Assembly (NCBI RefSeq): GCF_000002865.3
Contig: NW_001865043.1
Coordinates: 122,387 to 186,386, forward strand
From: Monosiga brevicollis MX1
Lineage: Eukaryota > Opisthokonta > Choanoflagellata > Craspedida > Salpingoecidae
Length of the DNA: 64,000 bases
Reading direction: 5' to 3'
In this document: piece after piece, positions 1 through 11,579 of the stretch
Layout: every line of letters starts with the position of its first letter
Numbering within the stretch: position 1 is the first letter of the stretch
Made by a program: the position numbers and the translations under genes
Notes under the pieces: generated by a model
Databases searched by the model: none
Seen by the model: only the letters and a program-made list of their open reading frames with translations
What the model was told of the DNA's origin: nothing

Positions 1-1033
1 ACAGACAGAAACTGGGGAACCCAAACCCATAACCACCTTTTTTCTTGTAATGGGGAGCTCCGGGCGGGGTTTGGAAAAGACATACCTCCATAGACAAGTC
101 TTGGAGATTCATACGCAGGTCGTAGGCTGGGGTCCAGCTGGCACCAGCCACCAGATAGGTAATCTAAGGGCAAACAGGAGCCATCAGCGGCAGACGACCG
201 CGGGTGAATGTGCAGGGCTGGAGTGTGGGTGGCGACAGCACCAGCAAGACGCGTTACCTCGAGGCGGACTGAGCTGGCCTTGGCCACGTCGAGGGAGATG
301 ACCAGGTCTGAGCGGGGGCGAGCCTGGGAGCGCAGCTCGCGTTGCTTCTTAAGGACGGCCTGCTGTGCCTCGCGTTCGGTGCTGAGTTGGCGATTGATGG
401 CCCGCTGGCGGGCTTGGGCCTCCATGCTGCGTTCGAGGAAGGTGGCGATGATGCCGTTGGCCTCGGCGGGCTTGGGCGCCTCGAAACCCGAGTGGGCACC
501 AATTGGCTGGACTGCGTAATTGGTGTACGCCTGCAGGGCCTCCAGCGCCGCCTCTTGCAATTTGTTCTGTCCAAGCATGCCATACATTCATGACCACAGC
601 GGTGAGGCGTGAGTGCAGAACGCACTCGATGAGACTAGTGGTGCAGAGTGGAGTGGGGTGGTTGAATAAACACGCCTACCTCATCTTCAAGGGCGCGCAT
701 GCGCTCCTGGATGTCCTGTAGCTCATTGTTGAGCGTCTTCATGGCATCCTCATCCACGTCGGGGGTGATGCGGGCCACGAGGACATCGAGCAGGGTGCAG
801 GGGCCAAAGGCCTTGACACGGATGGAATCTGGATTCATGAGGCGCTTGCTCAGCCCCTTGAGAGTGATTTTTTGCAAGCCTTCCTCAAGGTCATCCAGGC
901 CCAGCTCGCGCGTGACCTCGGCACGATCATTGAAAACGGTGACAGCTGAGACGGTGGCATCCTTCAACTCGTGCTCGATTGAGGGATCGGTCGAGCTCGT
1001 GCCCACGGGCTCAACCTCCATGATGGCAGCCAT
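1..1033 (-). CDS. DUF4140/DUF4139 family protein, 5' part (runs off the left edge)
   Basis: Three exons are readable: 680-1033, 258-566 and 86-163. The intron after 86 continues towards the window edge. The start is ATG at 1033 and all junctions are GT-AG with matching phase. Residues about 25-60 (VSAVTVFNDRAEVTRE and following) look like the DUF4140 N-terminal strand region. A charged helical, coiled-coil-like stretch follows, with MRALEDE, LQEAALEALQ and REAQQAVLKKQRELR. Then ASWTPAYDLRMNL opens the DUF4139 beta domain. The order DUF4140, coiled coil, DUF4139 is that of the conserved 'mucoidy inhibitor A-like' / F37C4.5 family, whose molecular function is not established. The C-terminal part of DUF4139 is missing because the gene leaves the window. 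Family assignment is fairly secure. No biochemical role should be inferred. Confidence 0.8.
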
Positions 1034-1199
1034 GGCGTGGCGTCTGTGTCAAGTGGCGCAAGTTTTTTTTTAAAATGGAGCCAGTACAATGATATCCTGC
1101 AAATACCAAAGAGCACAAATGCAATTGGATGGGACGCGCGGCAGGTCAGTGAGCAAGCAAAAGTGCAACGTTGGTGATCATGTAGCCGGCGCAAGAAGA

Positions 1200-1366
1200 C
1201 GCCCAGACACAGCGACAGAGACAAAGACAGCGACAGCGACAGAGACAGCGACAGAGACAGCGACAGCGACAGCGACAGAGACAGGAGACAGAGACAGAGA
1301 CAGAGCGGCCAGAGACAGACAGAGACAGAGACAGAGCGGCCAGAGACAGAGACGGAGACAGAGAGC
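1200..1366. repeat. CAGAGA/CAGCGA hexanucleotide microsatellite
   Basis: This is an imperfect run of agacag/agcgac units. The open frames on both strands here are simple products of the repeat. The remaining sequence between 1034 and 1770 shows no gene that I can support. Confidence 0.9.
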
Positions 1367-1769
1367 GACCAGGAGGAAGTAAAGCCGAGAGCGCGCAGAA
1401 CGACAGACGTACCACTGATCACAAGAAATTGAAGCTCTGTGTGTGTGTGTGTGCGTGTGCAATCGAACACACGCCACGAACAATCTGACAACGTCACCAC
1501 GTCAAGTGCGGCCGTGTGGCCAAGGATGAAGCAGGGCTAGTTGGTATGCCGTGAGATCATTGACAGCCAAGAAGAGTAACCGTGTGCACGTTGGAGTAGT
1601 AAAATGCAACGACTCCCCCTCGCACACACACAGCCAGCGGAGCACACGCTCAAGCGCGCTGCCATTATAGGCGACGCGCCTCACCGCCCCCGGCTATTCT
1701 TAGCATCTGTATTTGCATAGTGTACTGTTGATCACATTATCGCATACATTGTCAGCACACGTAAATGAG

Positions 1770-2106
1770 AGATGGAGATAGAGACAGACAGAGAGAGACA
1801 CAGAGAGAGACACAGAGAGACACAGAGAGACACAAAGACACAGAGAGACACAGAGAGACAGAGAGAGACAGAGAGAGACAGAGACACAGAGACAGTCAAA
1901 GACAGACACAGACAGACAGTGACAGACAGTGACAGTGACAGAGACAGAGAGAGAGACAGAGAGACACACAGAGAGACAGACAGAGAGACAGAGAGACAGA
2001 GAGACAGAGAGACAGAGAGACAGAGAGACAGACACAGAGACAGAGAGACAGACACAGAGAGACAGAGAGACAGACACAGAGGGACAGAGAGACAGAGACA
2101 GAGACT
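1770..2106. repeat. GACAGA/GAGACA microsatellite
   Basis: This is about 335 bp of near-pure purine-rich gagaca/gacaga units. Long LSLS/ETERD open frames on either strand are shadows of the repeat. The interval 2107-2544 holds only the probable 5' region of the ankyrin gene. Confidence 0.9.
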
Positions 2107-2544
2107 CATTCTGCATCTCATGTGAGTTGGCACCGGGACGACGTGGTGTCGGCATCAGCGTCTGGCTGCTGGAGGCGGTGGGCTCCTGCGTGCGGGGTCT
2201 TGATCCTGCTTGCTTTTTGTTGATACCGACAACTTCCTTTCGGTAAGGCCTTGTGCTTTGGTTGAGAGAGCACCGCTGCCATTTTTTTTTTCCAGTGGGT
2301 GTGAGTGCCACCGATCGGTCAACAACGTGCGCTAGGCAAAGAAGAAGTACACCTCACTTTGGAACTTATCGCCAGCGCTGTCTGCCTGTCCTTTGGCGCA
2401 TCAGGGGGAAAAAGCAGGGGTTCCTGACCGGCTGCCGTTTTTGACGCAAGTCCGACATTGTGGGTGTCAGACGAGTTGTACTTGGAGGGGCTCATGAGAT
2501 TGGTGGTGGAGAAGCGGATGGTGATAGAGAGAGATACCGTTACC

Positions 2545-4757
2545 ATGAGTGATGATGGAGAGCAGCTGTTAGATGCGTGCTGGTCATCAGATCCACAAGA
2601 GGCGCTGCAGCTGTTAACCAGTTGGGACCACCAACGTATCCAAGATGCTGCCAAACACAAAGATGATGGGGTACGTCAGCTGTTTGATATGCTGTTGTGT
2701 GATATTTATCGGCAACACTTTGAATACGGCACTGAATGTTGTGTACATGATGGTGATGCTGTACCTGTACGTCATGCCGATGCATCATCCCACAGGATGG
2801 CCATACACCACTACACTATGCCTGCGATAACGCTCATGTTGAGGTGATGGAGATGCTGTTGAGGCACGCTGTTGATTCTGAAGCCCAGAACAACGTCAGT
2901 ACAGTCCCCTTTACCCCCTATGATTTCACGCAACCACAATGACGTTGTACATCATGCTGATGCATCATCCCACAGCGTGGCTGGACACCACTGCACAAAG
3001 CCTGCAATAACGGCCATGTTAGGGGGGTAGAGATGCTGTTGCAGCACGGTGCCGATACTGAAGCCAAGGACCAGGTCAGTACAGTACCTCTTTTTGCTCC
3101 GCCCATGATGGTAGACAACCATAATATCATGTTGTTCCTGTTGCACCTGTCCGTCATGCTGATGCATCATCCCACAGGTTGGCGATACACCACTGCACAA
3201 GGCCTGCATTAAGGGTCATGTCGAGGTGGTGAAGATGCTGTTGAAAAACAGTGTTGTTACTGATGTCAAGGACCAGGTTAGTACAGTACCTCCCTTTGCC
3301 CCGCTCATGATGGTATACAACCATAATATCATGTTGTTCCTGTTGCACCTGTGATGCATCATCCCACAGTTTGGCCATACACCACTGCACAAGGCCTGCA
3401 GTACCGGTCGTCTCGCAGTGGTGAAGATGCTGTTGCAGCACGGTGTTGTTACTGATGCCAAGGACCAGGTCAGGGCAGTGCCACCCTTTACCGCCCTCCG
3501 CCCCGCCCCTATGATGGTATACAACCACAATATCATGTTATTCCTGTTGTACCTGTCCGTCATGCTGATGCATCAACTCCAGTTTGGCGATACACCACTG
3601 CATAAGGCCTGCAGTAGCGGTCATGTCGAGGTGGCGGAGATGCTGTTGCAGCACGGTGTTGCTACTGATGCCAAGGACGACGTCAGTACAGTACCTTCCT
3701 GTTCCCCCTTTCCCCTATGATGGCACACACCTGTACCACATGATGATATGTTGTTGTACCTGTACGCCATACCGATGCATCGTCCCACAGGATGGCACGA
3801 CACCCCTGCACTGGGTGTGCAGTAGCAGTAGCGGTCATGTCGAGATGGCGGAGATGCTGTTGAAGCACGGTGCTAGTACTGAAGCCAAGGACGACGTCAG
3901 TGCAGTACTTTCCTCGTCCCCCCTTATTCCCCTATGATGGTACACACCTGTACCACATGATGATGTCATACCGATGGATCATCCCACAGCGTAGCCATAC
4001 ACCACTGCACGCTGCCTGCAGTAGCGATCATGTCGAGATGGTGGAGATGCTGTTGAAGCACGGTGCTAATACTGAAGTCAAGGACGATGTCAGTACAGGA
4101 CCTCCCTCCTCCTCCCTCCCCTCTGTCTGCTGCTCCTGCTTCCGCTGCTCGTCTCCTTTGCGCCGTCTCTCTCCTCTCCACCCTGCCCCTCGTGCGCGTC
4201 CGTTCTGCCTCTTGCTCCTATTCTTCTTTCTCGCTACCCCTCTTCTTTTCCCATTTTGCGTCTGCTCTTCGTCGGTGCTCCCTGCATCCCATCTTGTTCT
4301 TCCTCCCGCGATGAACTCGTCCCTCATGTTACCGAACATTGATATTATATAGGACGGCCAAACGCCGCTCCATACAGCCTGCACCTTCTCCTCTGCCACC
4401 CGAAAGCTTGTCCGCCAACTGCTGCGGCACGGTGCCGACCTGGACGCGAGAGATCTTGTAAGCCTTTCATCACGATACCCTGGCTTTTGTGCTATTCGGT
4501 CACACCTGCGATTGATACCCGATGGCCTTGTGTGGCAGGCGGCTGCACGGCCCTTGGATCTGCTCCTTCGCAGGGATCCCATCGAGTTGGAGGTGGGCCT
4601 TCTTTTTCTTATTTGTGGTCCTGATTGCAGAGGCAAGCTGGCTTACCGATGAACCTGCTTCACTTTATAGCTGATTGAGGAACTATTGGGCGCAATCCAT
4701 ACTCCTTGCTCCTACCACACTGCGAATCCCCATGGTGCGAACCTGGTTCGCATGTGA
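2545..4757 (+). CDS. Ankyrin-repeat protein built from one-repeat exons
   Basis: Eleven exons: 2545-2670, 2796-2894, 2976-3074, 3178-3276, 3370-3468, 3583-3681, 3791-3895, 3990-4088, 4353-4457, 4539-4592 and 4671-4757 (TGA). Together they give about 356 aa. Exons 2-9 each encode exactly one ankyrin repeat (33 residues, or 35 in exons 7 and 9), recognised by TPLHKAC, GHVEV and EMLLQHG motifs. Every intron is phase 0 and cuts between the same two repeat positions. Exon 1 ([16 protein letters not shown]) is a capping helix pair and the last two exons form a short C-terminal cap. An in-frame upstream ATG at 2458 is possible, so the start is uncertain. The protein is probably a soluble protein-interaction scaffold with unknown partner. 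The introns between units are themselves similar in sequence, which points to recent tandem duplication. Confidence 0.85.
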
Positions 4758-5947
4758 TTGTCCGCATTGTCTTGTGCTCATCGGATTTCAATGTGGCGCC
4801 AGTCCAAGGCTTGATTCATGCAGAGCAGGTCAGACGCTGGCGGTGCTCTGCTGCTGTTCTATGCAGCGTCGGCTGGCGCGTGGATCCTCAATTGTTCAAC
4901 ATCCAAGACCTACAAACGCTTTGTGACTGCCTGGCCGCTCAAGCTGCGCCTACGAATTGAAATGGGTGACGCTTGTGTTTGGCTTGTCGATCGCTATGCA
5001 AACAGAGAATGAAGTCAAACGGGCAGGGCGGGCTTTGCCAAACGGCTAAAGCAGAACAGTCCAACAATCAGCGCGAGAAGCCACCTCGTCTTTATTCACC
5101 ATGACATCAAATGGTGACAATGGTGTCTCAGTCGTGGCGGCTGTGGAGCCATCGCAAGGGCAGCCAAGACAGTCGTGCCGGGCACCATCACGAGGACGTC
5201 GAGCCGCATCAAACTCGCTCCGGCACACAAGGAAAAAAAGACAACAAGAAGCACAATACGCACCATCATCGTAGCCAGCGAACGTGATCGCGCTCATCAC
5301 GTGGCTGCCTTTCTGCCCAAGGACATTTGTCCCTCGACTTCGAGATCAAAGTGCTTTCCTCCCGTGCTGTCTCGGTAGGTGCAGCCTGCAGCGTGGACAT
5401 GGAGCCAAAAGACCATGTCGGCTTGTTCGGCGTCAGAAATGGTCGCTCGTAGCTGAAGGGTCGAGGAGATGAGATTGACATGACCAACCAGCGAGCTTCC
5501 AATGCCCTGGCTGGCAAAGGGTCAGCACACTTTGACGTACAAGCCCAGTTTAGTGGCGCTTTGAACGCACTTCGAAATTTGCTCGTATGCTCGCATGACG
5601 TTTTGAAGAGAAAAAAGGTTTGAACGTCGCTCGCTCTTGACATGTGAATAACGACACATATGATTCCAAGAGCAAGCTGCCTCGTGCGTACCCATAATTC
5701 TCGGCGTGATATGCGATTCTTGCTCGTCTGCACCCATTTGAGAACCAGGCGGCTCCTCGTGATCCTCCACCAAGTCCCAGGATTTCTTGGATGATGATCA
5801 CTGTCTTCGTTTGCTGTTATTTGTTGCTGTCTGTCTGGGCTCGCCCCCGCTCGCATCACAGACACACGCGCGCACACACACGCAGACTTGTGCGCGTGGG
5901 CAGATTGGCCTTGAGTGTGGGAGCTGCGACACGCACAGTCAGTACCG
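4758..5947. other. Intergenic stretch with one weak minus-strand exon candidate
   Basis: No gene is convincing here. On the minus strand about 5300-5520 an open frame contains the plausible-looking segment QADMVFWLHVHAAGCTYRD, but I could not join it to flanking exons with consistent splice phases. On the plus strand 5791 begins an apparently signal-like sequence that is better explained as 5' flank of the next gene. Confidence 0.4.
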
Positions 5948-8900
5948 ATGGCCTGGCAAGTCACGGTGAGAAACAGTCTTTCGCGCTATCCGTCTCCCGA
6001 CCTCACCCGCGCAGCCTCATTGGCCATCATCCCATCAATCTTGTGGCCAGCAACTGCAAGCCCTGGCCTCGGCCCACTTCGACCACAGCAGCCAAGCCCC
6101 AGAGCTGTTGGCCACCTGCCGCATCCTCCTGAAATGGAGTGCCCCCTGTGATGAACAAACGCAAGCCCTCACCTACCGCGTCGATCGCCAGTTGCGGGTA
6201 AATGTGCGCGCTGCTCGACTTGTGGCGATGCTTGCTTGCACGCACTCATGCTCGGCCACATCGTGGCAGGATGGCCGGACCTGGCACATGGTGCAGGATT
6301 TCATCAAGGATAGCTTTGAATGCGTCATCGATGGCCTGCAGCCTGCCCACAACTATCAGGTCTCAGCCCTTTCCCTCCACGTTGCCTCTGCTCGGATTTT
6401 ATTGACTGTTTGCTTCGCCTTTGTATGGCCAGATTTCTGATCTTTGGCCGTTACTCGGTTTGTGGGTGGCAGTTCCGGGTCATCTGTAAACCCATTGCCA
6501 GCGCCACTCCCGGCCCTCCGGTCTTGATCACAGCTCGGTGCGCCCCCACTTATTTTGTGTCAGCGGGCGGCATTTGAAGCCATCGCCTAACCCCCACGCA
6601 ATGAAATGCCAGGACGAGTGCGCTGCCTCCCAGTACGCCCCCCGCCGTGCAGCTTGCTGCAGCCACCGAAGATAGTCTCACCCTAACTTGGGAAGAACCA
6701 AAAGAATGCAATGGCACCATCACCGGCTACCTGTGCGTGATTCGCACCCCTGTTCCGCATGAGACGATCATCTCAATTTCACTGCACCCCTACACACCCG
6801 CGACCGTGTTGGTTCAGCCTCTTTCAGGCCTTGCCCGAGGCTGAGGGCCAGCCCTACACGGAACACAGCCTTCCTGCCTCGATGAAAAGTGTCACTCTCA
6901 AGTTTCTTCGGCGAGGTGCCACCTATCGCTTTCAGTGTAGGTCAACTTCTGCCATCCAGCACACCTCGCCCGTGCGCTTTTCCGTACCAGGAATCACCCA
7001 TCGTTCTAACGCACCCAAAACTTGGGAATGAACCGAACATGTGCTAGTAACGGCCCTGAATGCCGCAGGAGAAAGCCCGCCCAGCACTGTGCTGGTCGCC
7101 GCCACACGCAAGCCCGTTACAGAACGCTTTACACCCCACGCAGCTGCACGGGCGGCCGTTGATGCAGACCCCGCTGCGCCCGTTGTGGAGATGGCGTCGT
7201 GTACACAGATCCGAGTCTTTTCTTCTAGTCCTACCCCACGGCTGAGGGCATCTGAGCATACACCCCAACGTACGGGATTCGTGGCTGTTGCCCCAAAAGT
7301 TGAGTCCCGAGCTGCCCCACTTCCTCGAAAGGAGCCAAGCCGTCAGCCTCCAGTCACACCCGCTCCCTCGAAGGACGTCTCGACGACGCTGGCATCGGAC
7401 AACCCCCTTGGTCCTGCAGCGGTAGACAACCCCCCTATGGTGAAGCCTGTGGACCGTACCTCCACTCGTGGTAAGTCACTCCTTTGCTAGCGGCGCTGCC
7501 AAAGGCATGGTCACGCCGAGCGTGCCTGCCAGAGTGCCTCATCAATCGGACCGATAAACCATGTAGGTCCACCGTCCTTGACCATCATGGCTCCTCGGCG
7601 CAACACTGGCGGGAGAAGCGGTGATGAAGCTTTCCCTGGCGGCACCCGATCCGCCTTTGAAGAGGTGCGTACACATGCCGTTTGCAGAGGAGATGGCCAG
7701 CGCTTGGGTCAGCAGTTGGCTTTATCGGAATGTGCGTGACTGATCGTCTGCTTGACCTGTGACCTGGTTTGGTCTTTCCCACAGCGGCGGTTGGCGTTTG
7801 ACCAGCCTGTCTCGCAGGAGCAACGGCGATCAAAGGAGAGCGAATGGCATGACAGCATTCGTCGCCGACCCAGCGCCGGACAGCGCACACCCCTGGATAT
7901 TGCCAGTTTCCACCTCTCGGCAGGCGTGGAAGTTCAGGCGGCCGGCCACGTCGACAAGTTGGTGCACCGCGGTAAGCAATTGGATGGACGGACTGTGCAC
8001 GCGGGGCCAGGCAAGAGTGAATGCTGCTCACATCGACACGCTGACTTGATCAACAACGGCGCCCAGACCGGACGTTGACGGAGATCAAATCGCTGCAGGG
8101 CACGGTGCGCGGTCGGCGTCGAGGCGTGCGTGGTAAGCTTCAAGTCTACTCGGAACAAGGACAGTTGCTGACCGACCCTGTGCTTGGTCGATTGCTGGAG
8201 GTGAGGTCACCAGCAGGCGTTTGAGCCACGTGATTCAAAACCGCTACTCTCTCCGTTGAACACATTGCCGAGAATGAAGCCTCACGTCGCGAGAGTCGTG
8301 TGATGCCACTGTTGTACAGGAGGAGCGACGAGGGCAGATTGTGATGTACATCACGTCTGTGGCAGCTGTCCGCGAGCGCTTTGAGCGTTGCAAGGAACTG
8401 AAGGATGTGCGTACTGCTTTGGAGACAAAGGCAAGACGAGGGGTGGTATTTTGCAGAAGCTCTTATGCGCCTGATTTTGCCGATCTGCACCGGCCAATGG
8501 GATGCGAGACAGATATTCTACAAGCTGCGGCTGAAAATACGAACCAAGGACGTGAATTTGGATGCCGGCTTTTATGAGGAGCTGTGCAAACGTACCGGGC
8601 AAGCCGATCCACCCGTGCCCCTCGTGTTTGTTAATGGGCACCGCTTCGGGGTGTGTTTGTGTGTGCGCGCGCGTGTTTGTGTAGAGCAACAACCCGACAT
8701 GCGATCATGCTTGTCCGTCGCCATTTTGCAGCTCACGTGCAGGCTTGCAACTGGGATGGTAGGACTACAATGAGATCCACGGCATGGCAGAGCGTGGGGA
8801 ATTGCACGAGCTCTTGCAAGGGTTTGAGGTGAGCCGTCGCCCTTTTTGTGTATCCCGCAACTTGCGGTGGATGGGTTGCGTCGTCATAATCATGGGCCTG

Positions 8901-9156
8901 TACTAACGATAGGAGGGTGCACTGGAAAACTGTGCGACCTGTGGGGGTCATGGCTTTATCAACTGCACCTGGTGCCAGGTATGTCCTCGAGCTCGCTCTC
9001 GCTCTCTTCCAACAACAGCTTACCCGTCCTGGGATTTAAATCCGGCAGGGGACGAAGCGAAGCGTAGCCAATCCTTTCACCAAGGAAACGAATCAAAACG
9101 CGTTGCGATGTACCGTCTGCAATGAGATTGGCCTGCAGCGGTGCCCCACCTGCTAA
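5948..9156 (+). CDS. Two-FN3 protein fused to a GRXCR-like glutaredoxin/zinc-binding module
   Basis: Fifteen exons with fully consistent phases: 5948-5965, 6051-6197, 6270-6359, 6473-6537, 6613-6732, 6818-6936, 7048-7470, 7567-7664, 7785-7971, 8067-8200, 8320-8406, 8513-8650, 8763-8828, 8913-8978 and 9049-9156 (TAA). They encode 621 aa. Residues about 15-225 form two fibronectin type III domains (ILLKWSAP, LTLTWEEP, GYLLFQ, LTALNAAGESPPS). A long polar linker follows. From exon 11 comes a glutaredoxin-like fold (QIVMYITSVAAVRERFERC, PLVFVNGHRFG), then paired cysteines (CATCGGHGFINCTWC; CTVC; CPTC) as in animal GRXCR1/2. The usual CPYC redox site is replaced by TSVAAV, so redox catalysis is doubtful. 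GRXCR1 acts in actin-rich stereocilia. A role in collar microvilli is only an inference. The six-residue first exon is the weakest part of the model. Confidence 0.85.
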
Positions 9157-9235
9157 ACTTCATCGGCTGTGTTCACATGCCATCCACCCTAAACAAGCAA
9201 AAAGATGATTTAAATTTGCTCTCACTCTCAAAATT

Positions 9236-9290
9236 TCTCTCTCTCTCTCTCTTCTCTCTAAATTTCTCTCTCTAAATCTCTCTCTCACTT
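9236..9290. repeat. CT-rich microsatellite between two genes
   Basis: An imperfect ctctct tract lies about 80 bp after the FN3-GRXCR stop and about 50 bp before the DPCD start codon, so probably in the DPCD promoter or 5'UTR. Confidence 0.7.
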
Positions 9291-9341
9291 TTTGGGTCGC
9301 ACAATCGAATTAAATTTTACGCGTGGCGCAGGCTGTTCATC

Positions 9342-10799
9342 ATGGCGGCGGCAAAGAGTGCAACGACAAGCTGGGAAGCGCTGCTGGAACAGTGTAAAGT
9401 GGACGCTGCGGCTGCAGGAGGTGGGTGTTTGCAGGGGTCTAAACCGTGGTTGCTGCGAGATGCTGCGCTGACGCTGAGGTGCGCCGGCTGACCATTGGGA
9501 CTGCGCAGGCCGCAAGCAGTACCTCTACACTTTTCCGGACAAGAGCGAGATGTTGGAAGAGTACGATGCCAACACTGATCTACTCCTGTGTATGTCCGTG
9601 GCGCCCATGCTTTGGTCGTCAGGTCCAGCCGAGAGCGCCCAATGCCGAGGCACTCACTCTTTTCGTGTGACCCTGCTGGGCACGGTTTTACAGTGCGCAA
9701 GTTTCGGAAGAAACGCGTGATTGGCGGCGAGGGCTCGTGGACCATCGAGGCCGGCGAAGAGCTGGGGCCGGCACAAGCTCGTGTGGCGGTATGTTCCCCT
9801 CTTCGTGGCAGCAGACTATCCTCGAGGTCCGAGCCCGCTCGATCTGATGGGCTGTGCGTGTGTTGCTAGGCGGGCGTGGACATGATGGTGTCAAGCAAAA
9901 ACGTAGGTGGTGTTTGGCCTGGGATGCTACGCGATCGATGACGCGAGCCAGCGCTCTGGGTGGTCAAGGGTAGAGGAAGAGAGAGTGCAGGCACCGCCAG
10001 ACTGAACACGATGACAGAAAAAAAACATAGGGCTGTGTGGTCTTTATGAGCATCTCACGGCTGGATGGCTGTAGCCTGCGTTTTCCCGGGTGGACGGGGC
10101 CAAAGCCTATCAGTTTCGAATCCGCAACCTGCCCTATCCGATTGATACCTACAAGTCAGAGCCTCTGTCCACCGCCCCCCTGTTTACTTTGGCGGGATCC
10201 CTGCTGCCTGATCTGGGACACGATGGGCTGTTGTGCGGAAGCCTGCCCTTGACCTTAATGTTTCCTGCCTGCTTGCCTGCCTGCCTGGTCCCTCGCAGCG
10301 TGACTGTTGACGAGGAGAAACAGCAACTCGTATTGCGGACCACGAACAAAAAGTCGGTGTTGTCCGCTGAGACTGCGCTGCGTAGCATGCCTCGGCCCTG
10401 TGTCTTCAGGCCGCTTTCGTGCTTGCTTTTGCGTTTGCTCTTGTCCAACTTGCCGAAGCTTCGAGTTCACTTGCGGGGGATTTCCGTAGGTATTTTAAGC
10501 GGTTTGAGGTCCCGGACGTGCAGCGGTGCGGCGAAACGCTGCAAGCCAAGAACATTAGTCTTCAGCATGCCAACAACACCCTCGTCATATCGGTGAGTTT
10601 TACGCGAGCAGGCTGGTTAAATTTCATCCAGTTGCCTGTTGCTAGTGCCGCACAGCCGGGCTCACGATTGGGGATGGACTTTTGCCATCCACAGTATGCC
10701 AAGCCAGCGAGCGCGCTGGCTATGGAGCGCCGTCTGCGGGAGAAGCGACAGGCGATCAAGGTGGACCAGGACGGTGATGTGGGCTGCAACAGCAGCTGA
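9342..10799 (+). CDS. DPCD: DPCD homologue (ciliary biogenesis-associated protein)
   Basis: Eight exons: 9342-9420, 9509-9589, 9694-9788, 9870-9902, 10075-10154, 10299-10352, 10490-10592 and 10695-10799 (TGA). They give 209 aa, close to the about 203 aa of animal DPCD. Diagnostic segments are GRKQYLYTFPDKSEMLEEYD, LRKFRKKRVIGG, AYQFRIRNLPYPIDTY and LVLRTTNKKYFKRFEVPD, which follow the order seen in DPCD ('deleted in primary ciliary dyskinesia'). In animals the protein is linked to motile cilia and interacts with the R2TP/RUVBL assembly machinery. Here it presumably serves flagellum assembly. The start ATG at 9342 is preceded by a pyrimidine-rich leader. No oddities were seen apart from one very short 33-bp exon. 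Confidence 0.92.
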
Positions 10800-11103
10800 T
10801 TCAGGCGCCTGAAGCTCTCTTGTGTGAGGATGGGTGGGTGTGGATGCGAGAGTGAGCGAGGCAGATATGGAGGGGACGAGCTGAGTGGTGGGTGGACTGG
10901 CGGATAGTGTTCAAAGAATGTTGAATTTTGGCGCAGCCAAAGCAAGAACAACAAGCAATAGACGATGAACAAACAAACACGACGACAAACATCTTTTGGA
11001 AGGGCAAAGATGTATTTCCAGACATGGACATGGATCAGAGCTGGCCTGATCGAGAGTGATGAAGAATGGGGGGGACCGAAAGCACTGGTGTGATGCTTGC
11101 TGC

Positions 11104-11515
11104 CTAGGCCAGGGGAGGCTGCAGGAACTGGCGGCCGGAGCGGAGAAAGTCGAGGTTGACGACGGAGACTGGTGTCATGGGTGTGACGGGGCTTGGGCGC
11201 GCTGGTAGATATGAATCGGCCTCGCTCTTGGTGCGACGACGTGTGGCCTGCAAAAGGAGACGCGGCACGGGGAAGAGGCCACGCACACACACACACACAT
11301 ACACATGTGCGCGGGGAAGGCGGAAGGAAGGGTCTGGTGAGAGGCGGCGGGCAGCACACCACAGGCACAATGGGGGACAATGGGGAGGGCGAACATACTT
11401 CGGCAACGGCCAGCAGCGTCTTCTCGTAAAAGCTTTGCAAGCGTTGCGAGTCCGAGCGGGGGCGCGATGTGGGAGGTGCGAGCTGGTCCATTGTTTCGGG
11501 TGTCGTGTTGGGCAT
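11104..11515 (-). CDS. Small protein with NLDF[LI]RSG motif, copy A
   Basis: Two exons: 11399-11515 (ATG) and 11104-11247 (TAG). They join in phase 0 across a GT-AG intron and give 86 aa. The N-terminal half is polar with a short helix (LQSFYEKTLLAVAE). The C-terminal half ends in VNLDFLRSGRQFLQPPLA. A second small gene immediately upstream on the same strand carries INLDFIRSGEQF, so the two look like tandem paralogues. I do not recognise the family. There is no signal peptide or membrane segment. Because the motif sits next to flexible Pro/Thr-rich sequence it could be a short linear binding motif. Confidence 0.5.
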
Positions 11516-11579
11516 GGCGCGAGACCGCGCTGCGGGCGATGAGAAAACGGGGGGAGGGAGGGAGTTGCGGGGATATGAG

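Noticed and set aside
5791-6132. Signal-peptide-like start (MMITVFVCCYLLLSVWA) for the FN3 gene
   Set aside because: It does not continue into the FN3 frame by any splice pair I could find. The short exon MAWQVT at 5948-5965 joins in phase.
2545-9156. A single FANK1-like gene joining the ankyrin and FN3 parts
   Set aside because: The ankyrin frame ends in a stop at 4755-4757 after a capping exon, more than 1 kb of non-coding DNA follows, and FANK1 has FN3 before ankyrin, the reverse order.
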